Source: Viscum album
Taxonomy: Eukaryota > Streptophyta > Magnoliopsida > Santalales > Viscaceae
Assembly: GCA_963277665.1 (NCBI GenBank)
Contig: OY728130.1
Coordinates: 428,593,101 to 428,657,100, forward strand
Direction: 5' to 3'
Length of the DNA stretch: 64,000 nucleotides
Shown here piece by piece: positions 35,801 through 48,800 of this stretch. A program made the position numbers and the translations under genes. A model generated the notes under the pieces. It did no database searches and was not told the origin of the DNA. It worked only from the letters and a program-made list of their open reading frames with translations. Positions within the stretch are counted from its first letter, which is position 1, and each line of letters begins with the position of its first letter.

Positions 35801-36384
35801 GAATAATAGCATTCATTTGAAAGGATAAAATCATAAGGAAGGTGAAGTTGACTTTTATGGCATGCTAGATGAAATAATTGAGTTATGTTATCTGGGAACA
35901 AATTATGTTACAATGTTTAAATGTCATTGGTTTGAGATTGATCGGGGTGTTGCGAGTTCATCCGCGATATGGAGCCATTGAAATTAAATATAACAGTCTT
36001 ATTGCATCAAATAAACCATTTATGTTGGCACATCAAGCACATCTAGTTTACTATGAAAATTAGTGTGATGTTTTGAGAGATTTGAAGGACTGATGGAGTG
36101 TGATAAAAATAAAATCACATGATAATCAATTTATTGAAAATAAAAATGGTTCTGTGGAAGTGTAACATATTGAAAATTTTCAGGAAAAATCCCAAAATAT
36201 ATCTCTTATCTGAAAATATATAAATATCTATGATGAAACCCCTCAATTAAGGGCTGATGATATAGATAATATTGATGAAGTAATAAGGGATGGTGAAACT
36301 AAAATTCATATGGAATTTGACAATGCTAAAGATGAGGATGAAGATATTGATGTCGATGAAAATTTTGATGAAGATGATGATTGA
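32870..36384 (+). pseudogene. TNP2-type CACTA transposase (broken), third element
   Basis: A remnant of the transposase-associated domain lies at about 32945-33130 (FLSFALSN, then a Cys-rich part with a frameshift). The TNP2 body follows: KLEAVIKFMAIKSD, KIHACSNDCILY, VPVKQLRYFLITPHLQRLF. The central Transposase_21 part (FITPYNFPPCILI, SCLYCMAENKAFML) and RRNKINFTKGRIER come next. The DUF4218-like part is at 34653-35440, the DUF4216-like part (KSYNGYVVNG, FYGMLDEIIELCYLG) at about 35690-36100, and an Asp/Glu-rich tail ends at 36384. Several stops and frameshifts interrupt it. The closest relative in the window is the minus-strand copy at 45825-49397. Confidence 0.88.
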
Positions 36385-36564
36385 TGTATTATATTCAGGT
36401 ATTTAGTTACAGGTAATTGTCATATTATGATATTTATTAGTTTTTTAAATTTCATATTTGTATCAACAATCTGTTACATGTAACATTATTTTATTATTAC
36501 AGTCATTAGTTTTTTAAATTTCATATCTATTTTAACAATCACTTATAGTGATAATATTTGTTTC

Positions 36565-37240
36565 AGATGGACAAAGATGATCCTTATGACGATTTATTAC
36601 GTTCTCTCACTGATGTTAGACTTCTTGATGATGAGCTTGATTTAGCTCCTCCTCCTCAGGCTGGTGTCCCTTCTAGGAGGGGGCATAGTCTTTCTCGACT
36701 ACTGAATCCAGATCCTATTTCATAGAGACGACCATATATTGATTTTGATCCTCATTTACATAGATATGTTTAATTATTTAATTAGAAGTTTCTAATATAT
36801 TATCTAATTATATTAATTTTGAAAATAATTTAATGATTATATATTTGTTTCAATTTGCACAGTTTTTATCTTTTATCCATTGGCCATACTGGTGCGATTC
36901 TGAGAAATTATTTTTCCAAGCCATGGGTATCATGGGACCTGGTACCCATCGCCATGCGTGACCAGATGTTAAACCACTGGATTGTATATTATTAAATAAT
37001 ATATACATTTTTAAATTTATTTTATTACTAACATATATTTTTTAATTGTCTTATAGAATTTATTTTCTCCGATTTTTGATAGTCATAAACGTCCTGTCTG
37101 AAAGGTATGGGATACTTATATACGTGAGCGCTTTCATCAATTTCTACAAAAAATCAGAAAGTGATCTATGGATAAAGATTGTGCTACCATCTTTGATCAG
37201 TCTTGCATCACTACTTGGAGAGTTCAAGATAAGGATTTTG
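36565..37240 (+). pseudogene. Second CACTA gene (Transposase_24-like), 5' part only
   Basis: A start MDKDDPYDDLLRSL is followed by an acidic and Pro-rich part, then SRRGHSLSRLLNPDPIS and a stop before RRP. The next exon, in another frame at about 36880-36980, reads GAILRNYFSKPWVSWDLVP, which matches the counterpart in the complete CACTA (GSAILGNYFSQLW). It is cut at about 37240 by the junction with Copia sequence. It lies 180 bp after TNP2, the usual gene order in these elements. Confidence 0.65.
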
Positions 37241-37421
37241 AATGACCAACCACATTAACTTGTGGATCCTTGATCTGTTGAGTGAAGTCCCAACTTCTTG
37301 GAATCGTAACCTTGACCCCCTCAATTCATTTCCTTTAAAGTGATTGAATTTTAGCTATGGATAATCCTTACCACCAAATTCTATTTAGTAAACCCATCAT
37401 TCTCATAAGAACTCCCCAGCA

Positions 37422-38172
37422 CACTACTGGAAATCTGACCTTTCCCAACGCTTCTATACCAACGGTTCATAAAAACCGTTGGTATAGGTTCCCTTTCCCA
37501 ACGGTTTGGCCAAACCATTGGGAAATCCCACTTTGAGGCCACCTTTCCCAACGGTTTGGGCAAACCATTGGGAAAGCCCACATTGTGGGGACCTTTCCCA
37601 ACGGTTTTGGCCAAACCATTGGGAAAGGTCCCCCATGGATCAACCTTCACCCAGAATCAAATCCAGGCTCAAAATCTATTCCAACGGTTGTCAAAACCGT
37701 TGGTATAGGTCTATACCAATGGTTTTGACAACCGTTGGAATAGATCCTTTGATTCTTTGTCATTTCTTCTTACCCAGAACATTATATAAATCAAAATTTA
37801 ATATAATTATGAGAATACATATATATATTTATGTAATTATATACACAAAAGTCATGTTAGGTTAGTGGTTAAGTCGTTCAATAATAAACTAGGGGTGCTG
37901 GGATCAAATCCCAGCAAATGTTTTTTTTTGAAATACATATACCAACGGTTCCACAACCGTTGGTAAAGATTTTCATATTAATTATACCAACGGTTTCCAA
38001 AACCGTTGGGATAGGTCTATACCAACGGTTTTGGGAAAACCGTTGGTATAGACCTATCCCAACGACTTACTTGGCCACGGTTCTCCAAACCGTTGGTATA
38101 TGATATACCAACGGTTTGGAGGCATATACCAACAGTTCCAAACCGTTGGTATATGTTAGTTTTCCAGTAGTG
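37422..38172. mobile_element. Non-autonomous mini-CACTA, 751 bp, with target duplication GCA
   Basis: The ends CACTACTGGAAATCTGACC and (inverted) CACTACTGGAAAACTAAC are perfect over 12 bases, and GCA flanks both sides (37419-37421 and 38173-38175). The inside is packed with TACCAACGGTTT and CCCAACGGTTTGG words in both orientations, forming short hairpins. These are subterminal repeats reaching almost to the centre. No transposase. Frames of 60-119 residues inside are repeat-derived. Confidence 0.92.
37852..37918 (+). repeat. tRNA-like segment inside the mini-CACTA
   Basis: TTAGTGGTTAAGT (37862-37874) resembles a Pol III A box, and GGATCAAATCC (37901-37911), inside a GGG...CCC stem, resembles a B box with T arm. 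A T run follows (37921-37929). It does not fold as a full tRNA by eye. It could be a SINE head or a tRNA pseudogene captured by the transposon. Confidence 0.45.
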
Positions 38173-41089
38173 GCAGTAAGAGGCACCCTCAACTATGGCT
38201 GACCGAGCACCCCAGACACTTGGTTTTCTTCAAATTCAAATGATGGAAGGTGATTACGATATAATATTTATTTGTGGTTTTTATATTTTTAAATGAATAA
38301 ATGAAATAATTTTCTATTCCGTAAGAATATACTATGTGATCTCACTCACAACTGATCATGAAATAAATAGAAAATATCCATCGTGTCACATGTTCATTTT
38401 ATTTGTGCATACTTGTTTATTATTCTATGTGATCACACGTAAATTATACATACATAAAATAATAAACTATGCATAAATAAAATGATGATGTCATCATGAG
38501 CCGACACTAATGGTTGATCCATTGAGTGAATAATGGATCTACCTATATTCTAGGGGTAACTTTTTGAGTCGCTTCGCTTATGACTCGAGTTGTAGTGCTC
38601 ACCCATCCAATGCATCAATGTCTTATCTGGTTCATTTCCTTAACTCAATAAGAAGTACATATCTGCTCATATTTATCATTATACAAGAATACTCACATAA
38701 AGGTGAGGGGTCATGGGAGTACAAAGTTTAACTGAGATATTGGACACACATGACCTTTACATATAAGGACAAAGATGACTCTTAGATTATAATTTATTAA
38801 CTAATTATTAAAAACCATGTGTTGAAATAAGTAAATAAATAAATAAACATACACCAAACATGCATTGGTCGATCCATGACTCATGATCAGTCAATATACA
38901 TTAAGCTCGTGTATTTGAATTAAGTGTATGAATAAAATTAAACTTGTAGTAAATTATTTTGAGGGTGATTTTTTTGAATTAAAAATTCACTCTTATTTTT
39001 AATTCAATATTTACGTCATTTGGCCCCAAAATTAATTTTATTTCAATAAAAAAATTAAATCAATAAATTAATTTAATTTAATACCCAAATTAAATTAATT
39101 TATCCCACATTTATTAAAATTAATTTTTTAAACCAAAAAATAATATTTAATTAATTTAATTTAAAAATAAAGGTACCAGAGTGCGTAGCGGGAGTCGGTG
39201 GGCCGAAGACTTAAATTTTTTCACCGGTGATCGATATAACAACTTCATCGCCGGTGATGCATTGCCCTGATATAATCCCGAGGATCATGTGTGAAGAAGA
39301 TTAAGCATAAAAAATTAAATCATAAATACCTGGTTCGATTCGAAGCTGTGCTCGATATCTACTGGTCGCCGATAATCACTGGTTGAAGAATCCAAATTTT
39401 AATTCCTCTAGATCATCCACACGCACTTCAAAAATCCATGGGAGCATTGATATTTGAATTTCAAATGCTAGTGTGGAGATCTGACGATACCTTCGATGGC
39501 ATGACGATCACTGCATCGACGTACCTTCGATGCAAGAGGGATAACTTGATCTGATCAACTGAATTGAGAGCTTCTCTATCTAAAAAGTGGGAGAGGAGAG
39601 AGAAGAACTTAAGTGATTTCCATGAATAGTCATTGGTGAAAGCCTCTCTCCTGTAATATATATTATGTTAAAAAATTACCCATAAAGGCTCTCCGAACCC
39701 CAAACATTTTTACATAATATATAAATGATATATTATGACTACTTTACAGAGTCATAAATATCATTTATATTTTTATAACATTTTTATAATATAATAAATA
39801 TATTGTGTGATAAAACCCAAGCCATCAACTCGACTTGTTGTTCATGCAAATTTTCAATGAACCTTGAATATTTTTTAAACTAATATTCATTAATATAATA
39901 TTTTCCATGTATTTACTTTAATTTTTTAAATGTATTTAATAAATAAATATAATGAAAATTATTATTAACATGAATAATATGAATTTATTTATTCCTTTGC
40001 TGATTGTACATCTTTGGAAAAATCTCATACCCCAATAGTGGGGCCCACCATGTCCTGTATACATATTCATTAGAATAGGGAAGATTATTAAATATGCTAT
40101 TGTGTGTGACCCTTTTGACCCTTATCTCGATAGCATTGAATACTATTCATAGACCAAGATCAGAATCTATAAACTCGTCATTACCCCTAAATAGATAAGG
40201 AGTAGTCATAGTAATGACAACCAACCTACAAACTCACACTATGTAATATAATCTCTTTGTCTTTAAATATCTCATAAATAAAGATGCACACTTGTGTCAT
40301 AGTATTTTTCTTGCTTTATTATTTGTTGATATAACTGGATTATTTTTACTTAGATTACCATGGTGATGGATTTATCAAGGTACTATCATCCTGATCAACC
40401 AGACTCGAGAAATATTAATTCCTCAACTCGGAAGAAACAAATTTTGTCATGACCATTCAACCAATGCCATACCTCAAATGACACACCCAACACAAGCTAC
40501 CTCGCCTAGATTTCATTATCATGGGTTTTTTTCCTTACATCAAAGTATGTGATCAAATGACACACATCGGTAACAATCTCAAGTTAGGAGACCAATACAC
40601 ATGTTTATAGATAGGAACTTCCAATGACACTTGAAACGTGTGGTGTTTCTTTTTTCAGGTCTCTCCCCATGATCTCAACAACTAGAGATCACTAAATGTG
40701 AACTTCATAAGAATAAGTCTCAATGCTTATAATCCCCTAGCACATGATAGTAAAACATATACTATGTCCATTCAGTAGGATGTATCTATACCATTGGACA
40801 TATGTTTAGGATTAAATGTCATAGTATCTCGAGGTTCTCATTGTAGCCAAGGATCTGCTATAACCTTTTGATTTGAAAAATAATCTCTGTAAATTACAAT
40901 TAAATAATGGACATAAAAAATTATAAACTATAATGGTAAGTATACATAATGCATATATCACTATATACATGATATGGTAATAAAAAAATATTGCATAGTT
41001 GGATATAGGGAACCCACTATTTCAACAAAATTATGATAAATACATATTCCTTCAAACATTAAAGAATTAAAAAGTACTATATGGATATG

Positions 41090-42304
41090 AAAGTAACATA
41101 TCAAAGCACATCGACTTAAAAAATAAAAATTTACATGGATTGAAAATTCATGGATCACATATTCTTGATGAAGTAGTTGTTTCCATTGTAATTACATAAT
41201 ACGTTACCTGAAAAATTAACCATGGTTCTAGTTGACCTTTATACCTTTTTAGATTGATTTGTTGAAAAAATATAAATCCAAATGATCTTGATAAACTTCA
41301 AGAAATAATTGTTTTGACACATTTTCATTTGGAGATGTTATTTCCCCCTTCATTCTTCATAGTCACAATTCATTTGATTGTTCACTTGGTTGAAGACACT
41401 AAACTTGGTGGAATGGTACACTATCGATGGATGTATCTAATTGATAGGTATGTTGATATTTTTTTTTTCATTTGATGGATTAAATTTTATAAAATCATTG
41501 AATTTTTTAAATATGTTTCTTATTTTTTTATCAAGTAATTAGGTCATTTGAAATCATATGTAAGGAATAAAGCTCAACCAAAAGGCTCTATTTCTAAAGG
41601 TTACATAACTAAAGAGCGCTTGTCCTTCTTTTCTAGATATTCAGATTGGATTGAGACTAGATTCAACTGTGTTGGATGTGTTGATGAAATCTCAAATAAT
41701 TATCATTATGAAACCCATCCATCGGTATTTCCAAATATTGTATGACCAATTGAAAAGGGGTCAAATTTTACACCAACTGAATTAAAGTTGTTACAAGCAC
41801 ATAGATATTTTCTACTCAATAGTTTTATTGCAGATTCATTTATTAAAGAATCTTTATTGAAAACAAAGAGGCGACTAAGGGGTTGATCTCAAAATGAGCA
41901 GGAATTAAAAATATATATTAATAAAGATATTTTTGAATGGTTCCCCCACTATACAAGTTATAATCATATTCATATTATTGATGTGTATTTATTTTTTCTA
42001 TGTTAAAAGTAACACCTTATATCTTCTTTTCTAGATAATGAATGTTGAGAATTGAGGTTAAATATAAAATGATTTTAATTTTTTGGATTGAGGTCCTTTA
42101 ATGAAGGATAAAAGATTCAATGCCTATAATATTGATATCCTTAGGTTTCGTAAAATTTATCATAAACAAGACTTGAAAACTCAAAATAGTGGTGTATTTA
42201 CACTTATAGAGGTGTGATACTATAAAAATATGAATGACATAATTAAATTAAACCATCATGGTTAGTTTGCAGTTGTATTATTAAAATTCAAGTGGGTCAA
42301 CATT
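41090..42304 (+). pseudogene. TNP2-type transposase, DUF4218/DUF4216 part, second CACTA (broken by LINE)
   Basis: The protein pattern is clear across frames: NPNDLDKLQ, then HLEMLFPPSFF and HLIVHLVEDTKLGG, RWMYLIDR (to 41450), an intron-like gap, then MKSYVRNKAQPKGSISKGYI from 41548. These are the DUF4218 hallmarks of plant TNP2 proteins. From about 42170 the DUF4216 part follows (TQNSGVFTLIEV and FKWVNI). The gene is split at 42304 by the LINE and resumes at 53511. The N-terminal transposase domains are missing to the left of 41028. Confidence 0.85.
42290..42304. repeat. LINE target site duplication, left copy
   Basis: AAGTGGGTCAACATT here is identical over 15 bases to 53496-53510, and joining the flanks restores the transposase reading frame. 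Confidence 0.95.
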
Positions 42305-43060
42305 TTACTCCTTCTCACTCTATAAATGGCCAAAAAATATGCTCAAGGAACTTTAGTGCATGGTGAGGAATTTCACCTGGACAAGCTCTATCACTGAAAG
42401 GAAGTTGATTACGATTGCATGGAAGGATTGTATTAAACCCATTGAGTGGGTGGTCTTGGAATCAAGGACCTTTAGATATTCAATGAGGGACTTATTAATA
42501 AATTGAAATGGAATCTTTTAACCTCCAATGAATCATCCCTGGATTTTATATCATGTAGGTTCAGAATGAGGCTTATTAATGGTTACCCTCGCTATATATC
42601 AACATATGTATAGACCTCAATTAGGAAATCCTTCAATGATATTATTAATACCTCTAAATGGCTTATGTCCGGGCACTCTAGCCTCAACTGTTGTAACATT
42701 CCTTAGCTAAACATCCCCTTGTATACTGGTGATATCCCCTCCTACCTGCTAGACATATCTATAACAGATTTTTTAGATCAGTGTGTTTGTCCTGAAATCA
42801 TGGTTACTCCCCAGGCTAAACATGAAATCCAGACCTACCCTTTCATGGATAGTGATATCCTGGTATGGAAGGCCAATAAGAATAGACATTTTAATATCAA
42901 AGAGTCTTATAATATGCAGTTTGCTGGCTCCACCCAAGCTCTTTATTGGATACATAGATTTAAAGCTCCTTTTGTCCAGCCCTCCTGACTTCTTCTTCTC
43001 TATAGAATATGGTGGAATTTTCTACCAACACACGATCAATTAAGAAAGGCTGGTCAATGT
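42305..43060 (+). pseudogene. LINE reverse transcriptase C-terminal part (broken)
   Basis: In degraded frames: GGLGIKDL and FNEGLINKLKWNLLT (the end of the reverse transcriptase), then DILVWKANKNRHFNIKESY (42860-42920), the typical approach to the zf-RVT domain, and WWNFLPTHDQLRKAGQC just before the CACTA insertion. Several stops. The protein continues at 52482. Confidence 0.82.
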
Positions 43061-43063
43061 ATT

Positions 43064-43443
43064 CACTACAGGAAAACAGAATATTTGCAACGGGGCTCCG
43101 TCGCAAATCGCCCGTTGCCGAAAACGGCGTCGCAAATATGTGTTTTTGCGGTGATCCTGTCGCAAAAAAAATTATTCGCGACGGTATTTGTCCCCCGTCA
43201 CAAATAAGTTTTCGTTTATATATAAAAAAGGTATTTGCGACGGGCCGTCACAGATATATTAGTTGCGACGGGTCAGAATCCCGCCGCAAATGCAAAATTT
43301 AAAAAAAATACTTGCGACGAAAGTATTTGCGACGGACCGTCGCAGAAAGGTTTTCCCGACGGGTATTCATCTCATCACAAATGGTACTATAAAAAACATT
43401 TACGACGGGACTTCCCGTCGCAAATTTACCCGTCACAAATATT
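43064..43443. repeat. Left subterminal repeats of the complete CACTA
   Basis: Roughly a dozen TTTGCGACGG / CCCGTCGCAAAT words lie in both orientations, some with ACCCGTCACAAAT. They are expected transposase binding sites. Frames at 43009-43459 are by-products. Confidence 0.9.
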
Positions 43444-43445
43444 AA

Positions 43446-44130
43446 AAAAAGTAAAATAAAATAAAATATTTAATATAAATCGTATAATATTATATAATAA
43501 TAATAATAATATTAATAATATAAAAAATTATATTATTATAATATAAATAAAAAAATATATAAAATATAATTATGAAATATTAATATAAAATAATAATAAT
43601 ATGAATATAAATAATATACTATAGTAATACTAATATTAATAATATAAAAAATTAATATAATAATAATATTATTAAACTATCTACATAATAATAATAATAT
43701 TAATAATATAAATAAATTATATTATTATAATATTAATAATAAAATATATATATAATATAATTATAAAATATTAATATCAAAAAATAATAATAATATGAAT
43801 ATAAATAATATAATCTTATATATTATGAAATATTAATATAAAAAAATAATAATAATAGTACTAATATTATTAATATAAAAAATTAATATAATAATATTAT
43901 TATTAATATAAACATATATATTTATGAAAAAATAATATTAATATTATTAATATTAATAAAATTATAAAATTATAAACTTCTCAATATTAACAATAAATAT
44001 AAAATATTAAAAGTAATATTACTAAAATAAGCAGACATTAAAAATAATACTAATAAGTAATAATATATTAAAAAAAATAAAAACAAATTAAATCACGTAA
44101 TATTCGTACCTATATGAAAGAGGAATTGTA
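43446..44130. repeat. AT-rich low-complexity block
   Basis: Runs of AATAATAATATTAATATAA words without any frame or motif; the 3' non-coding part of the CACTA. Confidence 0.8.
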
Positions 44131-44151
44131 AATAGTTAATATGACAATAAA

Positions 44152-45736
44152 CTACGAACTCAAATTTTTATTACATCTAAAAAAATCACTGGGGGGTGGA
44201 TAATCTGGAGGACCTGGAGGACCTGGAGGACCTGGAGGAGGTGGTGGAGGAAACTCAATCCCTAAACTATGAGTCAGATGATGCATATACTCCATATACT
44301 CCTAATATTGCTCCTCATATCGACGTATCTCCTCATCCTACTACTGACACATCTGCTCCTGCCATCAACGTATCTCCTCATCGTGCTGCTGACGCATCTG
44401 TTCCTGCCCCTGATGCAAATCCTCTATAAGCTGACTCTGAGCACGCAGTTGCTCCTGATACTGTGAGGTAGAAGATGATGTCTCTCCACGAGCTCCTCTC
44501 GAGCTGGACGTCGACATCACAGTAGTACCATAATAAGCTGTAGGAGTCAAATGAAAGCCGATACCAACTACTCAGCCCTTTTCGAAGCCATATTGGGTCG
44601 CCTGCATCCATTCCATCTCATCAAAATGGTGGGCACTAGTCTAATCACCCGTCTCATCTTGACTCTCAGCCTGTGTCTGAGAGGTCGCGGCCTCATATGA
44701 ATCCTTAAGTTTCAATTAGAAATTAAAATAATGAAAAGATTATATGCATTTAATTTGCAAACTGAAAAGAAAATAATACTGACCACAATCTGACGCTGGT
44801 GATCACCTCTAATCTCTCCAGTAGCCGGGTCAGTGTACATCCTCCAATAAATGTCGTACGCCAAAATACCGAGCTTCTCGGCTTCCTATATGAATATAAA
44901 ATAAACTGTTTATATTTAAAGTTGTATAAAATATTTAAAAAAAGTACTTACCAGACGCTCTCTATGCGCACTGAATGCATGACTACCAGCTCGATGCGTC
45001 ACCTCTTGTCTCCCCCGATTCTGTCGACCCAATGCAGATCTCCTACGAAACCCACCACCCAACCAGTGTGTACATAATCCATCCCAAACATGAGATGAAA
45101 TGTACTCTGGTCGGTGGGCTCTACATGACTCATCAAATTCTGTCACTCCGGCTTTCTTCACAGCCGTCTTTCTCAAATATTCAAAAATTGAAGGAAACAG
45201 TCACACATAGACACCACCCATGCCATGTGGATAGTGGCACGCATGCTCTCGTCGATGGGATACCATAAACCCTAATATAAAGTTATTATTGAATTAAATT
45301 TCAAAATAAATAATATTTAATTATGTACCAGCCAATAATTGAACATGGCGGCCTGCACATCAGTGGGAATATGATCCCATGTGAGCCAGAGCTGAGAAAA
45401 ATAATTGCCCAAGATAGCGCTCCCCTGTCCAATAGCTATATGCGTAAAACTGTGGAAAAAGAACAAATAATCAAACAATTATAATATTAATAAATTATAA
45501 TGACAGATAACTAAAATACATAGGTTACCATACCACCATGTGTGCGCATCGAATCCAAGAGGTGGACGTCGCTCCAAGATAGGATCTGGAATCATCAGTC
45601 TGGAAAGACCACGCCCCCTCTGAGTGCTCCCTGTAGTGCCAATAGCCTGAGGGTCAGATGACTCAAGAACCTCATCATCCATAGGTAGATCAGCCTCCAA
45701 CAACTGATGAAACGTTTCCGAGTCCATATAAAACAT
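44152..45736 (-). pseudogene. Second CACTA gene, Transposase_24-like (TNPA-like), broken
   Basis: Several exons read from 45736 down. The start MDSETFHQLLEADLPMDDE is followed by RGRGLSRLMIPDPILERRP. The next exon near 45300-45460 contains GSAILGNYFSQLW. Then RPEYISSHVWDGLCTHW and a basic NRGRQEVTHRAGSHAF stretch (44950-45170) fit the pattern of plant En/Spm Transposase_24 proteins. A short exon follows at 44780-44890. A Gln/Glu-rich coiled-coil-like part (QEQLRAQSQLIEDLHQ) leads to a Pro-rich end (PPPPPPGPPGPPGPP) encoded by a 9 bp repeat. At least four stops in the last exon fit CGA or CAG changed by C to T. Family role: DNA-binding accessory protein. Assignment by pattern only. Confidence 0.65.
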
Positions 45737-45824
45737 GAAATTATTGTTATTAACAAACAGTTGAAAATAACTATTATGTATATATATATATATATTTTAT
45801 GATTCAAACCAACATTTTACTATG

Positions 45825-48800
45825 TCAATGTTCATCTTCATCATCATCTTCATAGTTTTCAATGTCAATGTCTTCATCTTCCTTATCAATATCATCAATT
45901 TCCATATTAGTTTCACTGTCATCATCTCTTGTCATTTCAAATTCAGTTGTAACATCATTGACAACATCGTCACCATTGACCCTTAACTGTGGGGTGTCAT
46001 CCTCAATATTCATGTCTCTTTGTGAAAAAGATGTGTTTTGAGGAGTGTCCTGAAAATTTTCATTTCCTTTCACTTCAGTGGAACCACATTCAGTTTGAGT
46101 AAACTAATTTTCTCGAGATTTAACTTTTATTATACTCCACCAATCATCCAAATCTTTTGCATTAGCACAATATTTTGCATAATAAATTTGATGTGACTGA
46201 TGAGCCAATAAAAATGGTTCATTTACTGCAAGAAGACTTTTATGTTTAATATCAACAATTCCATGAGTCATATGAATACGTAGGCCTCTCTCAGTATCCA
46301 GCCATCGACATTTAAACATTGTTACATAATTCTTTCCCAAATAACACAGTTCAATAATTTCTTCAAGCATGTCGTAAAAGTCAAATTCAATATATCTATG
46401 ATGTGATCCCTTCAAACAAACACCACTATTCATTGTTTTCTTTGATTCCCCATATGCACGTGTATAAAAGCGATAACCATTCACCACATATGCATTATAA
46501 GATTTAACCATTTTGGATGGTGGGCTACTCAAAATACGCAATCGACTATCAATCTTATCAGCATGTACATATACCTGAAAATTTGTAGAACATTTATCAC
46601 TATTACAAGTAATAAATTGATTTTATATGTAAAACCAAAAAAGAATGTATGTTACCAGTTTTTGAAACCAGTAGGCAATTTTTTTTTCCCGATGTTCTTC
46701 TAAGCCAGCTGCTGTAATTTGTGGAAATTGTTTCTTGATATGATCATCATATAACCTAAAAATACAATATGATTAATTTACTGTAACAGAATCTATAGAA
46801 TAAGGGATAAGAGAACTCACTATACAATTGGTGACATTTCTTCACAGTTGAGTAGAACATATGTATGAGCTCTATGATGTTCATCATCTGAAAGCCATCT
46901 ATCATGAACTCCACCAAAGCCAAGTTCGGGATGATTGAAAACTGATAATTTATTGTTCATATCATCATCAACATTCCCCTCATTCTGGCCCATGCGGTTA
47001 AATTTTGAGGTATATTCAGATTCAAAATAATGAGAGCAGAATAAAGAAATTTCTTCTTGCAAATAAGCTTCATCAATTGAGCCTTCAACTGATGCTTTGT
47101 TACAGACTTTTTTCTTCAATTTTTGTATGCATCTCTCAAATGGGTACATCCATCAAAACTGAACCGGACCTCCAAATTTTGCTTCATGTGGAAAATGTAA
47201 TATCAAATTTTCCATCAAGTCAAAGAAAGCCGGCGGAAATATTTTTTCCAATTTGCATATAATTACAACAATAGCTTCTTCCAGTTTTCTTAGTGTATCG
47301 TAGTCTGTTGTCGCCACACACATGTCTCAGAAAAAATATGATATATCTATTATCGAATCCCAAATCTTAGAATTAAACAAACCTCTTAATCCAATAGGAA
47401 TAAGCCTTTCCATTATAACATGATAGTCATGACTTTTTAATCCGGTAATATGACCATTTTTAACACATCTGCCCAAGTTGGAAGCATAGCCATCTGGAAG
47501 TCTCAAATATGCAATCCACTGACAAAATAATAAGCGAATCTCTTTGTTCAATGTATAAGATTCTTTTGGCTTCATTAATCTCTATGATCTGACATTTTCA
47601 AACAATTCAAGTTCTGGTCGCCTGCAAATTTGGGCAAGATCTAATCGTGCCTTTACATTATCTTTGGTTTTACCTGGTGTATCCAAAACTGTATGAAATA
47701 AATTATCAAAACAATTATTCTCAATATTCATGACATCCAACATGTTTCGGACCAACAAATCAGACCAATATGGTAGATTCCAAAAAATGCTCCACTTTGT
47801 CCAATTGTGTTCTTTCCCAAAACCATGAATTTTCTGTTGGTTTATTGTCGGTATAAAAGTGATGGAAGGTAATGAAAATACAACGGATTGTAACTCTGTA
47901 CCTGAGATCATTTTTGGAAGTTCATATCTTTCAATTCTGCCTTTTCTGAAATGAGATTTATTCCTCCGAAAAGGACGATCGATTGGAAGAAATCGGCGAT
48001 GACAGTCAAAATAGCAAGGTTTTTTTTCCATTCACGAGAATAAATGATTTGTTGTCTCCCATACAGTAAGGACATGATTTTGGACCATGTGTACTCCAGC
48101 CAGATAACATTCCATATGCCAGGAAGTCACTAATTTTCCACATCAAAGCAGCTTTCATTACAAAATTCTGTTTCGCAGCAGCATCATATGTACCAACACC
48201 ATGACTCCACAATAAATTTAACTCATCAATCAGTGGTTTCAAATAAACATCAATATTCTTTTTCGGATTTCCTGGGATTAATAATGTCAAAAATATATAA
48301 GTCTCTTTCATCAACATCCATGGAGGCAAATTGTACGGAGTTATAAAGATAGGCCAATAAGAATACTGACTACCAAAAGATCCAAATGGACAAAAACCGT
48401 CAGTAGAAAGACCCAATCGCACATTCTGGGATTCTAAATCAAAATACAGATGCACTTGATCAAAATATTTCCATGAATCGCCATTAGATGGATGAACCAA
48501 GCTTTTACCATTTGAAATATTGGTTTTGTGCCATGAAATCATTGTCGCTGTGTTCTGAGACATAAATAAACGCTGCAACCTAGGTGTAAGTGGGAAATAT
48601 CTCAACTGTTTTACAGGAATCAATCCAGACTTCCCTGATTGAGCTTCTTTATACCTCGATTGTCCACATGTGGGAAAACTATCCAATGACTAATTTTCAC
48701 TAGAATATAAGATGCAATCATTTGAACATGCATGGATATTTTGATAACTAAGGCCTAGATTACGAACGAGTCTTTTTCTCTCATAATAATTAGCAGGTAG

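Larger units (their letters stand above)
29961..37240 (+). mobile_element. Third CACTA element, 3' truncated
   Basis: It begins CATTACTAGAATTTCAG, and the next bases (ATAATTGCGATG) align with the right terminus of the complete CACTA at 52478. Subterminal repeats of TTTGCGACGG type and their decayed forms fill 29975-30265. A TNP2 pseudogene starts 2.9 kb inside and is followed by the second gene. At about 37240 it breaks off into Copia-derived sequence, so the 3' end is lost. Confidence 0.7.
37241..41027 (-). mobile_element. Copia remnant: one LTR plus leader, related to the Copia at 13160-23410
   Basis: On the minus strand an LTR runs from TGTTGAAATAGTGGG at 41027 to about 39182. A TGGTACC primer-like site follows at 39178-39172, then leader sequence in the same order as 19245-21460 of the other Copia, including CATTAACT, CCTTGATC and a CTAGGGG block. 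No gag or pol remains. The leader is interrupted by a mini-CACTA at 37422-38172. The sequence is strongly diverged, so this is an old truncated copy. No gene. Confidence 0.7.

Noticed and set aside
44196..44429. Frame beginning with repeated DLED units
   Set aside because: It is the antisense of the Pro-rich end of the second CACTA gene; the 9 bp repeat explains the periodic acidic peptide.
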